From contig JALSLX010000058.1 of the NCBI GenBank assembly GCA_026988095.1, forward strand, positions 1 through 64,000: a stretch of DNA of 64,000 bases, read 5' to 3'. The stretch comes from Thiotrichaceae bacterium (GTDB taxonomy: Bacteria > Pseudomonadota > Gammaproteobacteria > Thiotrichales > Thiotrichaceae). The notes beneath the pieces are model-generated. The model was not told the origin of the DNA. It ran no database searches and was given only the letters and a program-made list of their open reading frames with translations. A program made the translations under genes and the position numbers. Numbering within the stretch: the stretch's first letter is position 1; the number at the start of each line of letters is the position of its first letter. Shown in pieces: positions 1 to 8,901 of this stretch.

Positions 1-86
1 AGCTTAAAAGAAATAGCCAAGGTTTTGTAACGGTTGTCGTTACAGCGCCCTAGAGGTACTCCTGAGCAATCTAGCCGTGCCCTTCC

Positions 87-176
87 CTTCCGACTATACT
101 CAGGATAAACCAAGTCCGCCAGGGTACTGTAACGGTTATTTTTATACCGCATAACTTCCTGAGCTAAGTCGAAGGA
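87..176. repeat. Eroded inverted repeat, CTTCGACT...CTCAGG family
   Basis: Imperfect inverted arms at about 87-105 and 157-176 (core TCCTGAG...GTCGAAGGA) enclose about 50 bases. The same core forms a perfect 16-base inverted repeat at 4497-4557, and both contain GGGTACTG between the arms. This is the stretch downstream of ureG; I see no gene in 1-187. Confidence 0.5.
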
Positions 177-187
177 TGTGAAAAAAT

Positions 188-796
188 CTACAACATCCCT
201 TTATCTTTTATAAATGCAATCACCGCGTTTACATTTTCACCGTCTTTAAGATTAGTAAATAAATAAGGCTTGTCACCACGCATCCGTTTGGTATCTTTAT
301 CCATGACCTCTAAAGACGCTCCAACCATTGGAGCTAAATCTGTTTTATTGATAATTAATAAATCAGACTTTGTAATACCGGGTCCACCTTTACGTGGGAT
401 TTTATCACCTGCTGCAACATCAATTACATAAATGGTTAAATCTGATAATTCAGGGCTAAACGTCGCACTAAGATTATCCCCACCGCTTTCGATAATGACA
501 AAATCAAGATTAGGAAAGCGATCACACATGGTATCAACCGCTGATAAATTGATAGACGCATCTTCACGAATTGCAGTATGCGGACAACCACCTGTTTCTA
601 CACCCATGATTCTATCCGCATCTAGCGCGTTATGTCGTAGTAAAAACTCGGCATCTTCTTTTGTGTAAATATCATTTGTGACAACTGCTAGGTCATAGTC
701 ATCTTGCATTTCTTTACAAAGTTGGCGCAGTAATGCTGTTTTTCCTGACCCTACGGGGCCACCTACGCCTATTCTTAATACTTGTTTATTACTCAT
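188..796 (-). CDS. ureG: Urease accessory GTPase UreG
   Basis: UreG is the SIMIBI-class GTPase that powers nickel delivery to apo-urease in complex with UreD and UreF. The 202-residue protein has the P-loop GPVGSGKT at 13-20, the metal-binding Cys-Pro-His at 71-73, the ESGGDN segment near 103 and the guanine-specificity motif NKTD at 150-153. Length is normal for the family. It is the last gene of the urease operon, separated from ureF by a 93-base gap holding a palindromic repeat. Assignment is firm. Confidence 0.97.
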   Translation of the reverse strand: MSNKQVLRIGVGGPVGSGKTALLRQLCKEMQDDYDLAVVTNDIYTKEDAEFLLRHNALDADRIMGVETGGCPHTAIREDASINLSAVDTMCDRFPNLDFVIIESGGDNLSATFSPELSDLTIYVIDVAAGDKIPRKGGPGITKSDLLIINKTDLAPMVGASLEVMDKDTKRMRGDKPYLFTNLKDGENVNAVIAFIKDKGML

Positions 797-828
797 TAAA
801 TACGTTTCCTTTTACTTGTTTTATTTTG

Positions 829-887
829 CTTTTAGTCCCCTCCACTCTCGCCCTCTCCCCTATACTTAGAGGAGAGGGAACTAAAAG
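829..887. repeat. CCCTCTCCC/GGGAGAGGG palindromic repeat, copy 1
   Basis: An inverted repeat begins CTTTTAGT and ends ACTAAAAG, with nested CCCTCTCC and GAGGAGAGGG arms. It fills the ureF-ureG gap and ends two bases from the ureF stop codon. Related elements lie at 26573, 55493 and 62257. Confidence 0.7.
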
Positions 888-889
888 AA

Positions 890-1588
890 TTAAGATCTAA
901 ATAATCTTGAGTATTGCGTTTCATGTTGAGAACTCAATATCGCCATCATTGGCAAAGAAGCCCCGATCTCTTCATCTTCAACGCTAAGCCCCTGCTTAAC
1001 AATCTCTGGGATTATTGGCAACAACTCTGACAACACGCGTTGTCCGTCTGTTTGTCCCAGAGGCACTAGTTTAATCGCCGCCGCTATTTGATTATCCAGC
1101 CATGACCAGATAAAACCATTTGCCGCCTGCTCTACCTCTATTTTCCATTCAACAGCAGCCAAAGTGAACAGCGTTAAAAAACACAGTTGTTTTTCTTTTC
1201 TTAATGCTTTTGCTTGTTCAATACCTAAATCATCCAATAAACGCGCTAAGGCTAATCCTAATTGATGATCTTCATCACGTAGTTCTTTGGTTTCTCTTTG
1301 CGCAAACAAATTTTGATTCCAAGACAATACAGCTTTCGTATCAGTATCAGTATCACTCTCTTCCCAACTCTTATAAAGTCGGGAAAACAGAGGTAAATCA
1401 ACATTTTTTAAACTAAACGTAAGTGAATCTTTTAGCCATGTAGCCAGTGTTTCCCTGTTGGTGATCATACCTGCTTCAATTGCAGATTCTAAACCCTGCG
1501 AATAAGCAAATGCACCTACTGGCAATGTAGGGCTGCTCAATTGCATAAGTCTTAATAGACTTAAATTGTTCTGAGCAGTATTACTCAT
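890..1588 (-). CDS. ureF: Urease accessory protein UreF
   Basis: UreF bridges UreG and the UreD-bound apo-urease in the nickel-loading complex. The 232-residue, mostly helical protein opens with the family signature around residues 13-32 (QLSSPTLPVGAFAYSQGLE), and ends with the usual short tail after the SHETQYSRLFRS-like region. Its ATG abuts the ureE stop codon TAA at 1589-1591, so the two are likely translationally coupled. Confidence 0.96.
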   Translation of the reverse strand: MSNTAQNNLSLLRLMQLSSPTLPVGAFAYSQGLESAIEAGMITNRETLATWLKDSLTFSLKNVDLPLFSRLYKSWEESDTDTDTKAVLSWNQNLFAQRETKELRDEDHQLGLALARLLDDLGIEQAKALRKEKQLCFLTLFTLAAVEWKIEVEQAANGFIWSWLDNQIAAAIKLVPLGQTDGQRVLSELLPIIPEIVKQGLSVEDEEIGASLPMMAILSSQHETQYSRLFRS

Positions 1589-2044
1589 TTAGTGACTATG
1601 ACCATGGTGATGATGCCCGCCACCACTATAAGCGCCAGATTCAGGCTCAAACGGTGCTTGTTCTGCTTTAACGTCTAAGCCAAAACCTCGCACCATATCA
1701 TCCAAAACATGATCGTGTTGATAACGTAACATACCTTCATCTATTTGCAGTGGAATATGGCGATTGCCAAGGTGGTAACAAGCGCGCGCAAGTTGTAATG
1801 GATCATCACAATACACACTTGAGACCGTTTCATCAGCGGCTTTAATTTCAACCAGCACCTTATTATCATCGCTGATGATGAGATCACCATCTTGAAAGCT
1901 TACTCCTTTTTCAAAAAACAAGCCTGCTTCACGACCATCATCAAGTGTAACTTTTAGACGGCTCTTCTCACGTTGATCACGTGGTAATGTGACGGTTGTA
2001 TCGGCTGATTTTGTTGTGGATATTTTTTCTTCAAACTTTATCAT
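1589..2044 (-). CDS. ureE: Urease nickel metallochaperone UreE
   Basis: UreE is a dimeric nickel-binding chaperone that hands metal to UreG. The 151-residue protein has the N-terminal peptide-binding domain, a central metal-binding domain containing LARACYHLGNRH (about 85-96), and a His-rich tail (GGGHHHHGHSH) typical of nickel-storing UreE. It follows the cyclotransferase-like gene by 20 bases and abuts ureF. Confidence 0.96.
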   Translation of the reverse strand: MIKFEEKISTTKSADTTVTLPRDQREKSRLKVTLDDGREAGLFFEKGVSFQDGDLIISDDNKVLVEIKAADETVSSVYCDDPLQLARACYHLGNRHIPLQIDEGMLRYQHDHVLDDMVRGFGLDVKAEQAPFEPESGAYSGGGHHHHGHSH

Positions 2045-2064
2045 AATTTTCTAGCCTGCCTTGC

Positions 2065-2397
2065 TTACACTTTTAACGTGTAAATATAAGCATCAATTGT
2101 TGCTTCATTTTTTAAATTTACTTTAACGATAACACGCTCATATTCACTTCCTTCAAATTCATCTAATTCCTCCCAATAACTAGAAAAATCATCTGAACTA
2201 AATACAAAACCGTTTACTTCTTTACCATTTACATCAAGCGTGATGGCAGGATACCCCATCGTAGCGCCCCAACCCTCTTGGTGTAATATCCCAGTGACAC
2301 TACCTTTTCTCCACGTTCCTCCTATCTTTTTTAAGACATGTTCATTAGGACGACCTGGAGCTAAAGTACCGTATACAAATAGACTATTAATACTCAT
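2065..2397 (-). CDS. Gamma-glutamylcyclotransferase-like (GGCT/AIG2 fold) protein in urease operon
   Basis: The 110-residue protein has the GGCT-fold signature: VYGTLAPG near the N terminus (about 8-15) forming the substrate loop, and a later acidic residue in LDEFEGSEYERV (about 78-89), the position of the catalytic glutamate. Family members cyclise gamma-glutamyl amines. It sits between ureC and ureE with short spacers of about 20-26 bases, so it is co-transcribed with urease. It is not a standard urease accessory gene, and its substrate cannot be read from sequence. Confidence 0.85.
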   Translation of the reverse strand: MSINSLFVYGTLAPGRPNEHVLKKIGGTWRKGSVTGILHQEGWGATMGYPAITLDVNGKEVNGFVFSSDDFSSYWEELDEFEGSEYERVIVKVNLKNEATIDAYIYTLKV

Positions 2398-2423
2398 TTC
2401 TTCTTAGCTCTATAAACAGCGTG

Positions 2424-4127
2424 TTAAAATAAAAAGTATCGCTGTGCCAACGGCAAAATATCTGCTGGTTCACAGGTCAATAACTCTCCATCTGCGCGTA
2501 CTTCATAGGTTTGTGAATCCACATTAATCTCTGGCATATAGTCATTGTGAATCATGTCTGTTTTCTTCACTGAACGACAGTTTTTAACCGCGCTTACCAA
2601 ACTCTTTAAACCCAGTTGTTCTGTAATGCCTGCATTCATACTCGCTTGTGATAAAAACGTCATACGGGTTGCTAAACGCGCACCACCATAGCTGCCAAAC
2701 ATAGGGCGATAATGTACTGGCTGAGGCGTAGGGATTGAAGCATTGGGGTCACCCATTGGTGCAGATGCAATCATACCGCCTTTTATAATCAAACTTGGTT
2801 TTGTCGCAAAGAAGGCAGGTTTCCACAACACTAAATCTGCCAGTTTACCCACCTCAATCGAGCCAACTTCGTGTGCAATACCATGCGCCAAAGCAGGGTT
2901 TATGGTGTACTTTGCAATATAGCGCTTAATACGATTATTATCGTTTGTTTTAGGATCACCTTTTAAACTACCACGCTGTACTTTCATTTTATGCGCGGTT
3001 TGCCATGTGCGCGTAATCACCTCGCCCACTCGTCCCATTGCTTGCGAGTCTGATGAAATCATCGAGAATGCGCCCAAATCATGCAAAATATCTTCAGCCG
3101 CGATGGTTTCTCGGCGGATGCGAGATTCTGCAAATGCCACGTCTTCAGCGATGCTTGGGTCAAGATGATGGCAGACCATCAACATATCCAAATGCTCATC
3201 AACCGTGTTTACGGTGTAAGGTCGTGTAGGATTTGTTGATGACGGTAATACATTTAACTCACCACAAGCTTTGATAATATCGGGCGCATGACCACCACCC
3301 GCACCTTCAGTATGGAAAGTATGAATGGTGCGATTTTTAAATGCTGCAAAGGTATCTTCAACAAAACCTGACTCATTTAACGTGTCGGTATGAATCGCCA
3401 CTTGCACATCATAACGCTCAGCAACACTTAAACAATTGTCGATAGAAGCGGGCGTTGTACCCCAATCTTCATGCAGTTTTAAGCCCATTACACCTGCTTC
3501 AACTTGTTCATCAAGTCCTTCAGGCAGACTGGCATTGCCCTTGCCCATAAAGCCTAAATTCATCGGGAATTCTTCTGCCGCTTGTAACATACGATGAATA
3601 TTCCACGGGCCGGGAGTACACGTCGTTGCGTTTGTTCCCGTCGCTGGGCCAGTGCCTCCGCCTAGCATGGTAGTCATGCCTGAGGTAAGTGCTTCTTCAA
3701 TTTGTTGTGGGCAAATAAAGTGGATGTGTGCGTCGATACCGCCAGCTGTAATGATATGCCCTTCACCTGCTATTGCTTCTGTTCCGGGGCCGATGACTAT
3801 ATTTACGTCTGGCTGAACATCGGGATTTCCTGCTTTACCAATACCTGCGATACGTCCGTCTTTAATGCCAATATCGGCTTTTATAATCCCCCAATGATCC
3901 ATGATTAAGGCATTGGTGATGACGGTATCAACGACATCAGCCGATACTCGCTGACTTTGCCCCATGCCATCACGGATAACTTTTCCGCCACCAAATTTTA
4001 CTTCGTCACCGTAGGTTGTGAGGTCTTTTTCGACTTCTAACCACAACTCGGTGTCTCCTAAACGTAGGCGATCACCCTCTGTTGGGCCGTACATTTCTGC
4101 GTAGGCTTGTCTGCTTATTTTTGCCAT
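2424..4127 (-). CDS. ureC: Urease alpha (catalytic) subunit UreC
   Basis: UreC hydrolyses urea to ammonia and carbamate at a di-nickel centre. All key residues are present at the positions known from Klebsiella urease: His134 and His136, the carbamylated Lys217, His219, His246, His272, flap residues Cys319 and His320, and Asp360. At 567 residues it is full length. Its ATG overlaps the ureB stop (TAATG), giving tight coupling. The separate UreA, UreB and UreC subunits are the common bacterial arrangement. Confidence 0.99.
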   Translation of the reverse strand: MAKISRQAYAEMYGPTEGDRLRLGDTELWLEVEKDLTTYGDEVKFGGGKVIRDGMGQSQRVSADVVDTVITNALIMDHWGIIKADIGIKDGRIAGIGKAGNPDVQPDVNIVIGPGTEAIAGEGHIITAGGIDAHIHFICPQQIEEALTSGMTTMLGGGTGPATGTNATTCTPGPWNIHRMLQAAEEFPMNLGFMGKGNASLPEGLDEQVEAGVMGLKLHEDWGTTPASIDNCLSVAERYDVQVAIHTDTLNESGFVEDTFAAFKNRTIHTFHTEGAGGGHAPDIIKACGELNVLPSSTNPTRPYTVNTVDEHLDMLMVCHHLDPSIAEDVAFAESRIRRETIAAEDILHDLGAFSMISSDSQAMGRVGEVITRTWQTAHKMKVQRGSLKGDPKTNDNNRIKRYIAKYTINPALAHGIAHEVGSIEVGKLADLVLWKPAFFATKPSLIIKGGMIASAPMGDPNASIPTPQPVHYRPMFGSYGGARLATRMTFLSQASMNAGITEQLGLKSLVSAVKNCRSVKKTDMIHNDYMPEINVDSQTYEVRADGELLTCEPADILPLAQRYFLF

Positions 4128-4444
4128 TAGCTATTCTCCTCGAGTGACCCACTAATTTCAGCATTGAAGCCGTAGACTTTACGGTCACCCACAAAATCAA
4201 CAAGGCTTACTGAGCGTGTTTGCCCTGGCTCAAAACGCACCGCAGTACCAGCAGCAATATCTAGTCGAAAGCCTTTTGTTTTATCACGCTCAAATTCAAG
4301 CGCATGGTTGGTTTCATAAAAGTGGTAATGCGAACCAACTTGAATAGGACGGTCGCCTGTATTGGCAACGGTTATATTTACAGTATTTCTGCCTTGGTTT
4401 AATTCTATTTCGCCTTTGACGACAATCATTTCACCTGGAATCAT
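4127..4444 (-). CDS. ureB: Urease beta subunit UreB
   Basis: This 105-residue structural subunit begins MIPGEM and contains the conserved [11 protein letters not shown] segment (about 37-47) and the C-terminal [12 protein letters not shown] region that contacts UreC. It overlaps ureC by one base and is separated from ureA by 145 bases that hold an inverted repeat. Confidence 0.98.
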   Translation of the reverse strand: MIPGEMIVVKGEIELNQGRNTVNITVANTGDRPIQVGSHYHFYETNHALEFERDKTKGFRLDIAAGTAVRFEPGQTRSVSLVDFVGDRKVYGFNAEISGSLEENS

Positions 4445-4496
4445 TCTTTGCCTCTATTTTAAAGGGTAGATACTTGCTTAGTAAGCACTTACATTC

Positions 4497-4557
4497 CTTC
4501 GACTCCGCTCAGGGAACAGGCCTCAAATAGGGTACTGCTTGCTGAGCGGAGTCGAAG
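4497..4557. repeat. Perfect 16-base inverted repeat, CTTCGACTCCGCTCAG
   Basis: CTTCGACTCCGCTCAG at 4497-4512 and its exact complement at 4542-4557 enclose 29 bases. It lies in the ureA-ureB gap inside the operon. An eroded relative lies at 87-176. Such CTTCGACTC repeats are widespread in bacterial genomes; their function is unclear. Confidence 0.85.
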
Positions 4558-4589
4558 CATGGTTGCAACTTGTAAAAATTTATTTCTGC

Positions 4590-4892
4590 CTAAACAATAG
4601 GATTATGAACAGTAACCAACTTCGTCCCATCAGGAAACGTCGCCTCAACTTGTACATCGTGAATCATTTCAGGAATTCCTTCCATTACGTCATCACGTTT
4701 CAGCAAGGTTTGACCATAGCCCATTAGTTCGGCAACGGTTTTACCATCACGCGCGCCTTCCATAATCGCCGCACTGATAAATGCGATAGATTCTGGGTAA
4801 TTGAGTTTTACTCCTCGATCTTTCCGCCTCTCTGCCAATAGAGCCGCGGTAAAAATGAGTAATTTATCTTTTTCTCTTGGGGTTAGTTCCAT
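4590..4892 (-). CDS. ureA: Urease gamma subunit UreA
   Basis: The 100-residue subunit begins [11 protein letters not shown], the standard UreA start, and carries the conserved [24 protein letters not shown] region (about 30-53) and the C-terminal [13 protein letters not shown]. Length is exactly that of stand-alone UreA. It is separated from ureD by 266 bases of repeat sequence. Confidence 0.98.
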   Translation of the reverse strand: MELTPREKDKLLIFTAALLAERRKDRGVKLNYPESIAFISAAIMEGARDGKTVAELMGYGQTLLKRDDVMEGIPEMIHDVQVEATFPDGTKLVTVHNPIV

Positions 4893-4921
4893 AATTCACC
4901 TGCTTTTTACTGTTTACTCTT

Positions 4922-5126
4922 GCCATCCCCCCTCTTTTTTGCTTTTTTGTACGCCCTAGGCGTTAAACGGCAAGCTCTAATAATTGAGTTAGTCGTTTTA
5001 AAAAGCAAAACGATAAGCTCACTAAAAGTATATCGCTACACCTTCCAAAGGAAGTGTCGATACTGCTTGAAGCATCGTATGCATCCCTTTTTAAGTACAA
5101 AACGTCGAAAAAGAGGGGGGGTGGTC
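4922..5126. repeat. Composite palindromic element with C7/G7 outer arms (family A, copy 1)
   Basis: Outer arms at 4922-4952 and 5095-5126 match the C7/G7 family (CCCCCCTCTTTTT and its complement plus GTAC). Unlike the other copies they enclose about 140 bases. The interior carries a copy of the two-hairpin family also found before glnK and cbbQ (4960-5026) and a further palindrome at about 5030-5061 (TATCG...CGATA with ACACCTTCC/GGAAGTGT). It fills the ureD-ureA gap within the urease operon. Confidence 0.75.
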
Positions 5127-5158
5127 TCAAATATTATATATTTTCGCCCTAAAAGTGG

Positions 5159-6037
5159 TCATGTTGCCCATATTCTTGGCAAACAGACACTTCTCTGCAT
5201 AATGTCTGGTCGTAACGCTGACCAAACTGCCTTGAGTGTAGTAGAAACTTGCTCTGCGTGTTGACCCAAGCATCGCATAACCAGTAAATCATCCAACAGT
5301 GTTATGCCGATGTACTGTTGATCTTGATTTAAAAATTTTGCGACACTTAATCGTGCCTTTTCTAATAATTCTGGCGTTACTTGTGTCGCAACAAATGTAC
5401 CAAAGCAAGGATAGCTATTCATGCTAACAGCGCTTTGCAACGCAAGATTGTCTTCGATTAATAATTTATCAAGCATAAGTGGCGCTCCGTCACGATATAC
5501 CTCTAAACGGGTCATCACCTTACCATTTTCAAATAATTCTTTTGATGCCGGCCTACCATAGCAATTAATTTCCCAGCCCATAAAACGCGCTGCTTTTTCT
5601 AGGTCTACCCGTGTTGATAAATGCGTGTGCGTACCATCGAAAAATATATTCTCTCGAGGAAACCACTCCAGCGCACAACCATCCGCTACTTTTAATGTTT
5701 GGATTTGATGCGCTAGTTTGCCCGTGTTTCTGTAAAACTTGGTGGCGCCAGGTGTGGTAATTAATGTTGAAGCCTGTTTTGCTAGATCAACATTGATATG
5801 CAATTCATCACCACCGACGACCCCACCAGGAGGATGCAAAATATAAAGATGGCAAACATCACCTTCAGGGTAAAAAGGACGTTGTACTGTGAGCGGGCCC
5901 GACTGTGAGCGTTTGGCTAAAATGGTTTCATGTTGGCTTTTTTCAAAACCAAGATTTAGCTCTGCCTTCCAGCCAAGTTTTGTATCAATATTAGACAACT
6001 CTGAAGCAATTCTGAGACAATGTTTATTTTCTATCAT
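5159..6037 (-). CDS. ureD: Urease accessory protein UreD
   Basis: UreD (UreH) binds apo-urease and is the docking platform for UreF and UreG. The 292-residue protein shows the family blocks QRPFYPEGDVCHLYILHPPGG (split here as two conserved parts, about 52-73), GGDELHINV, TTPGATKFYR (about 93-102), EWFPRENIFFDGT and the terminal PRIWAT. Its start overlaps the end of the small upstream membrane-protein gene by 14 bases. Confidence 0.96.
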   Translation of the reverse strand: MIENKHCLRIASELSNIDTKLGWKAELNLGFEKSQHETILAKRSQSGPLTVQRPFYPEGDVCHLYILHPPGGVVGGDELHINVDLAKQASTLITTPGATKFYRNTGKLAHQIQTLKVADGCALEWFPRENIFFDGTHTHLSTRVDLEKAARFMGWEINCYGRPASKELFENGKVMTRLEVYRDGAPLMLDKLLIEDNLALQSAVSMNSYPCFGTFVATQVTPELLEKARLSVAKFLNQDQQYIGITLLDDLLVMRCLGQHAEQVSTTLKAVWSALRPDIMQRSVCLPRIWAT

Positions 6038-6236
6038 CCGTTTTAATACGCTGCTTTTTTGCTTTGGGTAGTTTACTCAACAGATAAAAACCTGCGGCCA
6101 TGATTGCTAGATAAATCCCTACTGTTGTTACAATATGAATAGCAATATGTAGAATTGATGCTTCATCCATGTTTGGGTGTGCTGATGCTGTTGTTGCTAT
6201 AAATACAGTTAAAATACTTAAAATAATTTTCTTCAT
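6024..6236 (-). CDS. Small secreted-then-anchored membrane protein in urea operon, unknown function
   Basis: The 70-residue protein has an apparent signal peptide (MKKIILSILTVFIATTASA, 1-19), a short exposed part containing two His residues and acidic residues (HPNMDEASILHIAIH), one membrane segment at about 36-55 and a Lys/Arg-rich cytoplasmic tail. It lies between urtE and ureD, 20 bases from urtE and overlapping ureD. I do not recognise the family. The His/Asp/Glu-containing external stretch could bind metal, but that is only a guess. Confidence 0.75.
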   Translation of the reverse strand: MKKIILSILTVFIATTASAHPNMDEASILHIAIHIVTTVGIYLAIMAAGFYLLSKLPKAKKQRIKTDDRK

Positions 6237-6256
6237 TACTTGCCCCTTATAAACAC

Positions 6257-6997
6257 TTATACCGTTAAAAACTTTTGAACAAGCTCATCGCTCAGTTCAC
6301 TCATTTCACCTGTCGCAACATTTTTGCCACGTTCCATAATACAGAAGTGATCGCCAACACGTCGTGCAAAGGGAAGTTTTTGCTCCACAAGCAATACTGT
6401 AATACCCATTTCTTGATTCAATTGAGTAATAATATCACCAATCTGTTGCACAATATTAGGCTGAATTCCTTCTGTTGGCTCATCTAAAATTAACATCTTA
6501 GGATCGATTACCAAGGCTCGCCCGATAGCAAGCTGTTGCTGTTGCCCACCTGATAAATCACCACCACGACGTGAAATCATTTCTTTTAACACGGGAAATA
6601 ACTCGAAAATAAATTCAGGAATTTTTTTAGCTTTATCTTTTCGTGCGAATAAGCCTAACTCTAAATTTTGTCCAACGGTTAATTGAGGAAATATCTGTCG
6701 CCCTTGTGGCACATAGCCAACGCCCATGCCTGCGCGTTTTTCAGCAATTTCATTTTGAATATCTTTGCCATCAAAATTAATGCTCCCATCACGAGTGTCT
6801 TCTAAACCCATAATGCATTGTAAAAGTGTGGTCTTACCCACGCCGTTACGCCCCATAAGTACGGTACATTTACCTTTTATTACCGACAAATCTAAATCCC
6901 ATAACGTATGACTTTCACCATAAAACTGATTGAGACTACTAACTTGCAGGATAGGGCTTCGCCCTTGATTGTGTTCTTTGCTTTGCTCTTTATTCAC
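6257..6997 (-). CDS. urtE: Urea ABC transporter ATP-binding subunit UrtE
   Basis: This is one of two ATPases of the UrtABCDE urea importer. Walker A GRNGVGKTT, signature LSGGQQQQLAIGRAL and Walker B MLILDEPTEG are all present, and the opening LQVSSLNQFYGESHTLW is typical of UrtE. I place the start at the GTG at 6997 (246 residues) because a GAGG sequence precedes it by about nine bases. A TTG at 7012 would also be in frame. Either start overlaps the end of urtD. Confidence 0.95.
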   Translation of the reverse strand: MNKEQSKEHNQGRSPILQVSSLNQFYGESHTLWDLDLSVIKGKCTVLMGRNGVGKTTLLQCIMGLEDTRDGSINFDGKDIQNEIAEKRAGMGVGYVPQGRQIFPQLTVGQNLELGLFARKDKAKKIPEFIFELFPVLKEMISRRGGDLSGGQQQQLAIGRALVIDPKMLILDEPTEGIQPNIVQQIGDIITQLNQEMGITVLLVEQKLPFARRVGDHFCIMERGKNVATGEMSELSDELVQKFLTV

Positions 6998-7820
6998 CAA
7001 GGTACACCTCAATCACTTTCTGGTTATTTTGTACTTCGTCCATTGTACCTTCTGCCAAAATACTGCCTTGATGTAATACCGAAACTTTATTCGCTATTGA
7101 TCGCACAAAATCCATATCATGCTCGACGACTACAACAGAGTGCTCTCCTGCTAATGATGTTAATAGCTCACCTGTTTTATCCATCTCTTGATGGGTCATA
7201 CCCGCAACTGGCTCATCGACCAATAATAGCCTTGGGTTTTGCATGAGCAGCATACCAATCTCTAACCACTGTTTTTGCCCGTGTGATAGTGCGCCCGCAC
7301 GTTGTGTCGATTGTTCGGTCAACCCAATGGTATCCATGACGCTCATGATTCTGTCATGCTGCTCACTCGATATTTTTGCTCTAAAGGTTGCCCAGACATT
7401 TTTATTACCTGCCATTGCCATTTCGAGATTTTCAAAAATATTGTGGTGCTCAAAAACAGTGGGCTTTTGAAATTTTCGCCCAACGCCTGCTTGTGCAATT
7501 TCTGGCTCAGTCATCTTTAATAAATTGATGTTTTGTCCAAACCAAACCGTGCCTTTATCGGGTTTTGTTTTACCTGTGATGATGTCCATCATGGTGGTTT
7601 TGCCCGCACCATTAGGGCCAATCATGCAACGAAGTTCACCGACTTCAATATAAAAATTCAATTCGTTAATAGCTTTAAAGCCATCAAAAGAAACGGTAAC
7701 ATCTTCTACATATAAAATCTGACCGTGACTGGTATCAACTTCAGAATAATCTTGCTTATTGACCATGTCGAAAACTTGGTCACGACGCATCGTTTCACGA
7801 AATTTATCTAGCGCACTCAT
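6990..7820 (-). CDS. urtD: Urea ABC transporter ATP-binding subunit UrtD
   Basis: The 276-residue ATPase has Walker A GPNGAGKTT, signature LSHGQKQWLEIGM and Walker B LLLVDEPVAGMT, the pattern of branched-chain amino acid/urea type importers. The N-terminal 40 residues precede the conserved ILYVEDVTVSFDGFKA start of the domain. It overlaps urtC by four bases (ATGA). Confidence 0.96.
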   Translation of the reverse strand: MSALDKFRETMRRDQVFDMVNKQDYSEVDTSHGQILYVEDVTVSFDGFKAINELNFYIEVGELRCMIGPNGAGKTTMMDIITGKTKPDKGTVWFGQNINLLKMTEPEIAQAGVGRKFQKPTVFEHHNIFENLEMAMAGNKNVWATFRAKISSEQHDRIMSVMDTIGLTEQSTQRAGALSHGQKQWLEIGMLLMQNPRLLLVDEPVAGMTHQEMDKTGELLTSLAGEHSVVVVEHDMDFVRSIANKVSVLHQGSILAEGTMDEVQNNQKVIEVYLGE

Positions 7821-8899
7821 GCTTTACCTCCCTTTCTTTTTAACAAGCCCACGATGCCATTGGGAAGATAAAGAGTGACAAAAACAAATAATGCACCGAG
7901 TGCAAATAGCCATGTTTCAGGCGCTACACCCGTAAGATAGGTCTTAGAATAGTTAACAATAAAAGCACCGAGAACCGCACCATAAAGCGTGGTTCTACCT
8001 CCTATAGCGACCCAAACGACCAGCTCAATTGATCGTAATGGTGAAAACTCACCAGGATTAATGATTCCAACTTGTGGAACATATAACGCCCCAGCAACAC
8101 CGGCAAGTACCGCTGAAAAAGTAAATATAGCGAGCTTTACACGGTCAACACGGTAGCCAATAAATCGTACGCGATCTTCAGAGTCACGTATTGCTACTGC
8201 CACTCGACCAAGGCGTGAAACTACGATTGCGCGACACGATAAATACCCCAAAGCCAAGGCAATAGCAGATGCAATAAACAAAGCGATTCGTGTGTTATCT
8301 GACTGCAAACTAAAGCCTAGAATATCTTTAAAGTCTGTTAAACCATTGTTGCCACCAAAGCCCATCTCATTTCTAAAAAAGGCTAGTAATAAAGCGTAAG
8401 TAAGCGCTTGTGTAATGATTGAAAGATAAACACCCGTTACACGAGAACGAAATGCCAATGCGCCAAAGATAAAGGCAAGCAAGCCAGGCACTAAGGCAAC
8501 CATAATCATCGCAAACCAAAAGTTATCAAAGCCATGCCAGAACCATGGTATTTCTTCCCAATTTAAGAAAACCATAAAGTCTGGTAAATCTGGGTTGCCG
8601 TAAACACCTCTATCGCCTATTTGTAGCATGAGATACATACCCATGGCATAACCACCCAGTGCAAAGAATGCACCATGCCCAAGACTCAAGATACCCATAT
8701 AGCCCCACACCAAATCAACCGATAGAGCCAATAAAGCAAAGGCGAGGTACTTGCCTAATAATGTAACCGTATAAGTAGAAACATGAAATGCACTACCTTC
8801 AGGTATGATCAAATTGAATATAGGAATCAAGACTGCTAAAACTGTGAGCAACACTAAGAATATTTGCCCGCCACGATCACCTTTTAATAAACTCATCAT
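7817..8899 (-). CDS. urtC: Urea ABC transporter permease UrtC
   Basis: This is a LivM-type inner-membrane permease with about ten hydrophobic segments and the conserved loop EDRVRFIGYRVDRVK that contacts the ATPases. The reading frame stays open upstream to 9013, but that part overlaps urtB. I choose the ATG at 8899 (360 residues) because CGGAGT lies eight bases upstream and it starts just after the urtB stop. A second ATG follows directly at 8896. Confidence 0.94.
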   Translation of the reverse strand: MMSLLKGDRGGQIFLVLLTVLAVLIPIFNLIIPEGSAFHVSTYTVTLLGKYLAFALLALSVDLVWGYMGILSLGHGAFFALGGYAMGMYLMLQIGDRGVYGNPDLPDFMVFLNWEEIPWFWHGFDNFWFAMIMVALVPGLLAFIFGALAFRSRVTGVYLSIITQALTYALLLAFFRNEMGFGGNNGLTDFKDILGFSLQSDNTRIALFIASAIALALGYLSCRAIVVSRLGRVAVAIRDSEDRVRFIGYRVDRVKLAIFTFSAVLAGVAGALYVPQVGIINPGEFSPLRSIELVVWVAIGGRTTLYGAVLGAFIVNYSKTYLTGVAPETWLFALGALFVFVTLYLPNGIVGLLKRKGGKA

Positions 8900-8901
8900 G
8901 G

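Noticed and set aside
4920-5264. A 114-codon plus-strand frame across the ureD-ureA gap
   Set aside because: It is built from the palindromic elements and the complement of ureD; no protein-like features.
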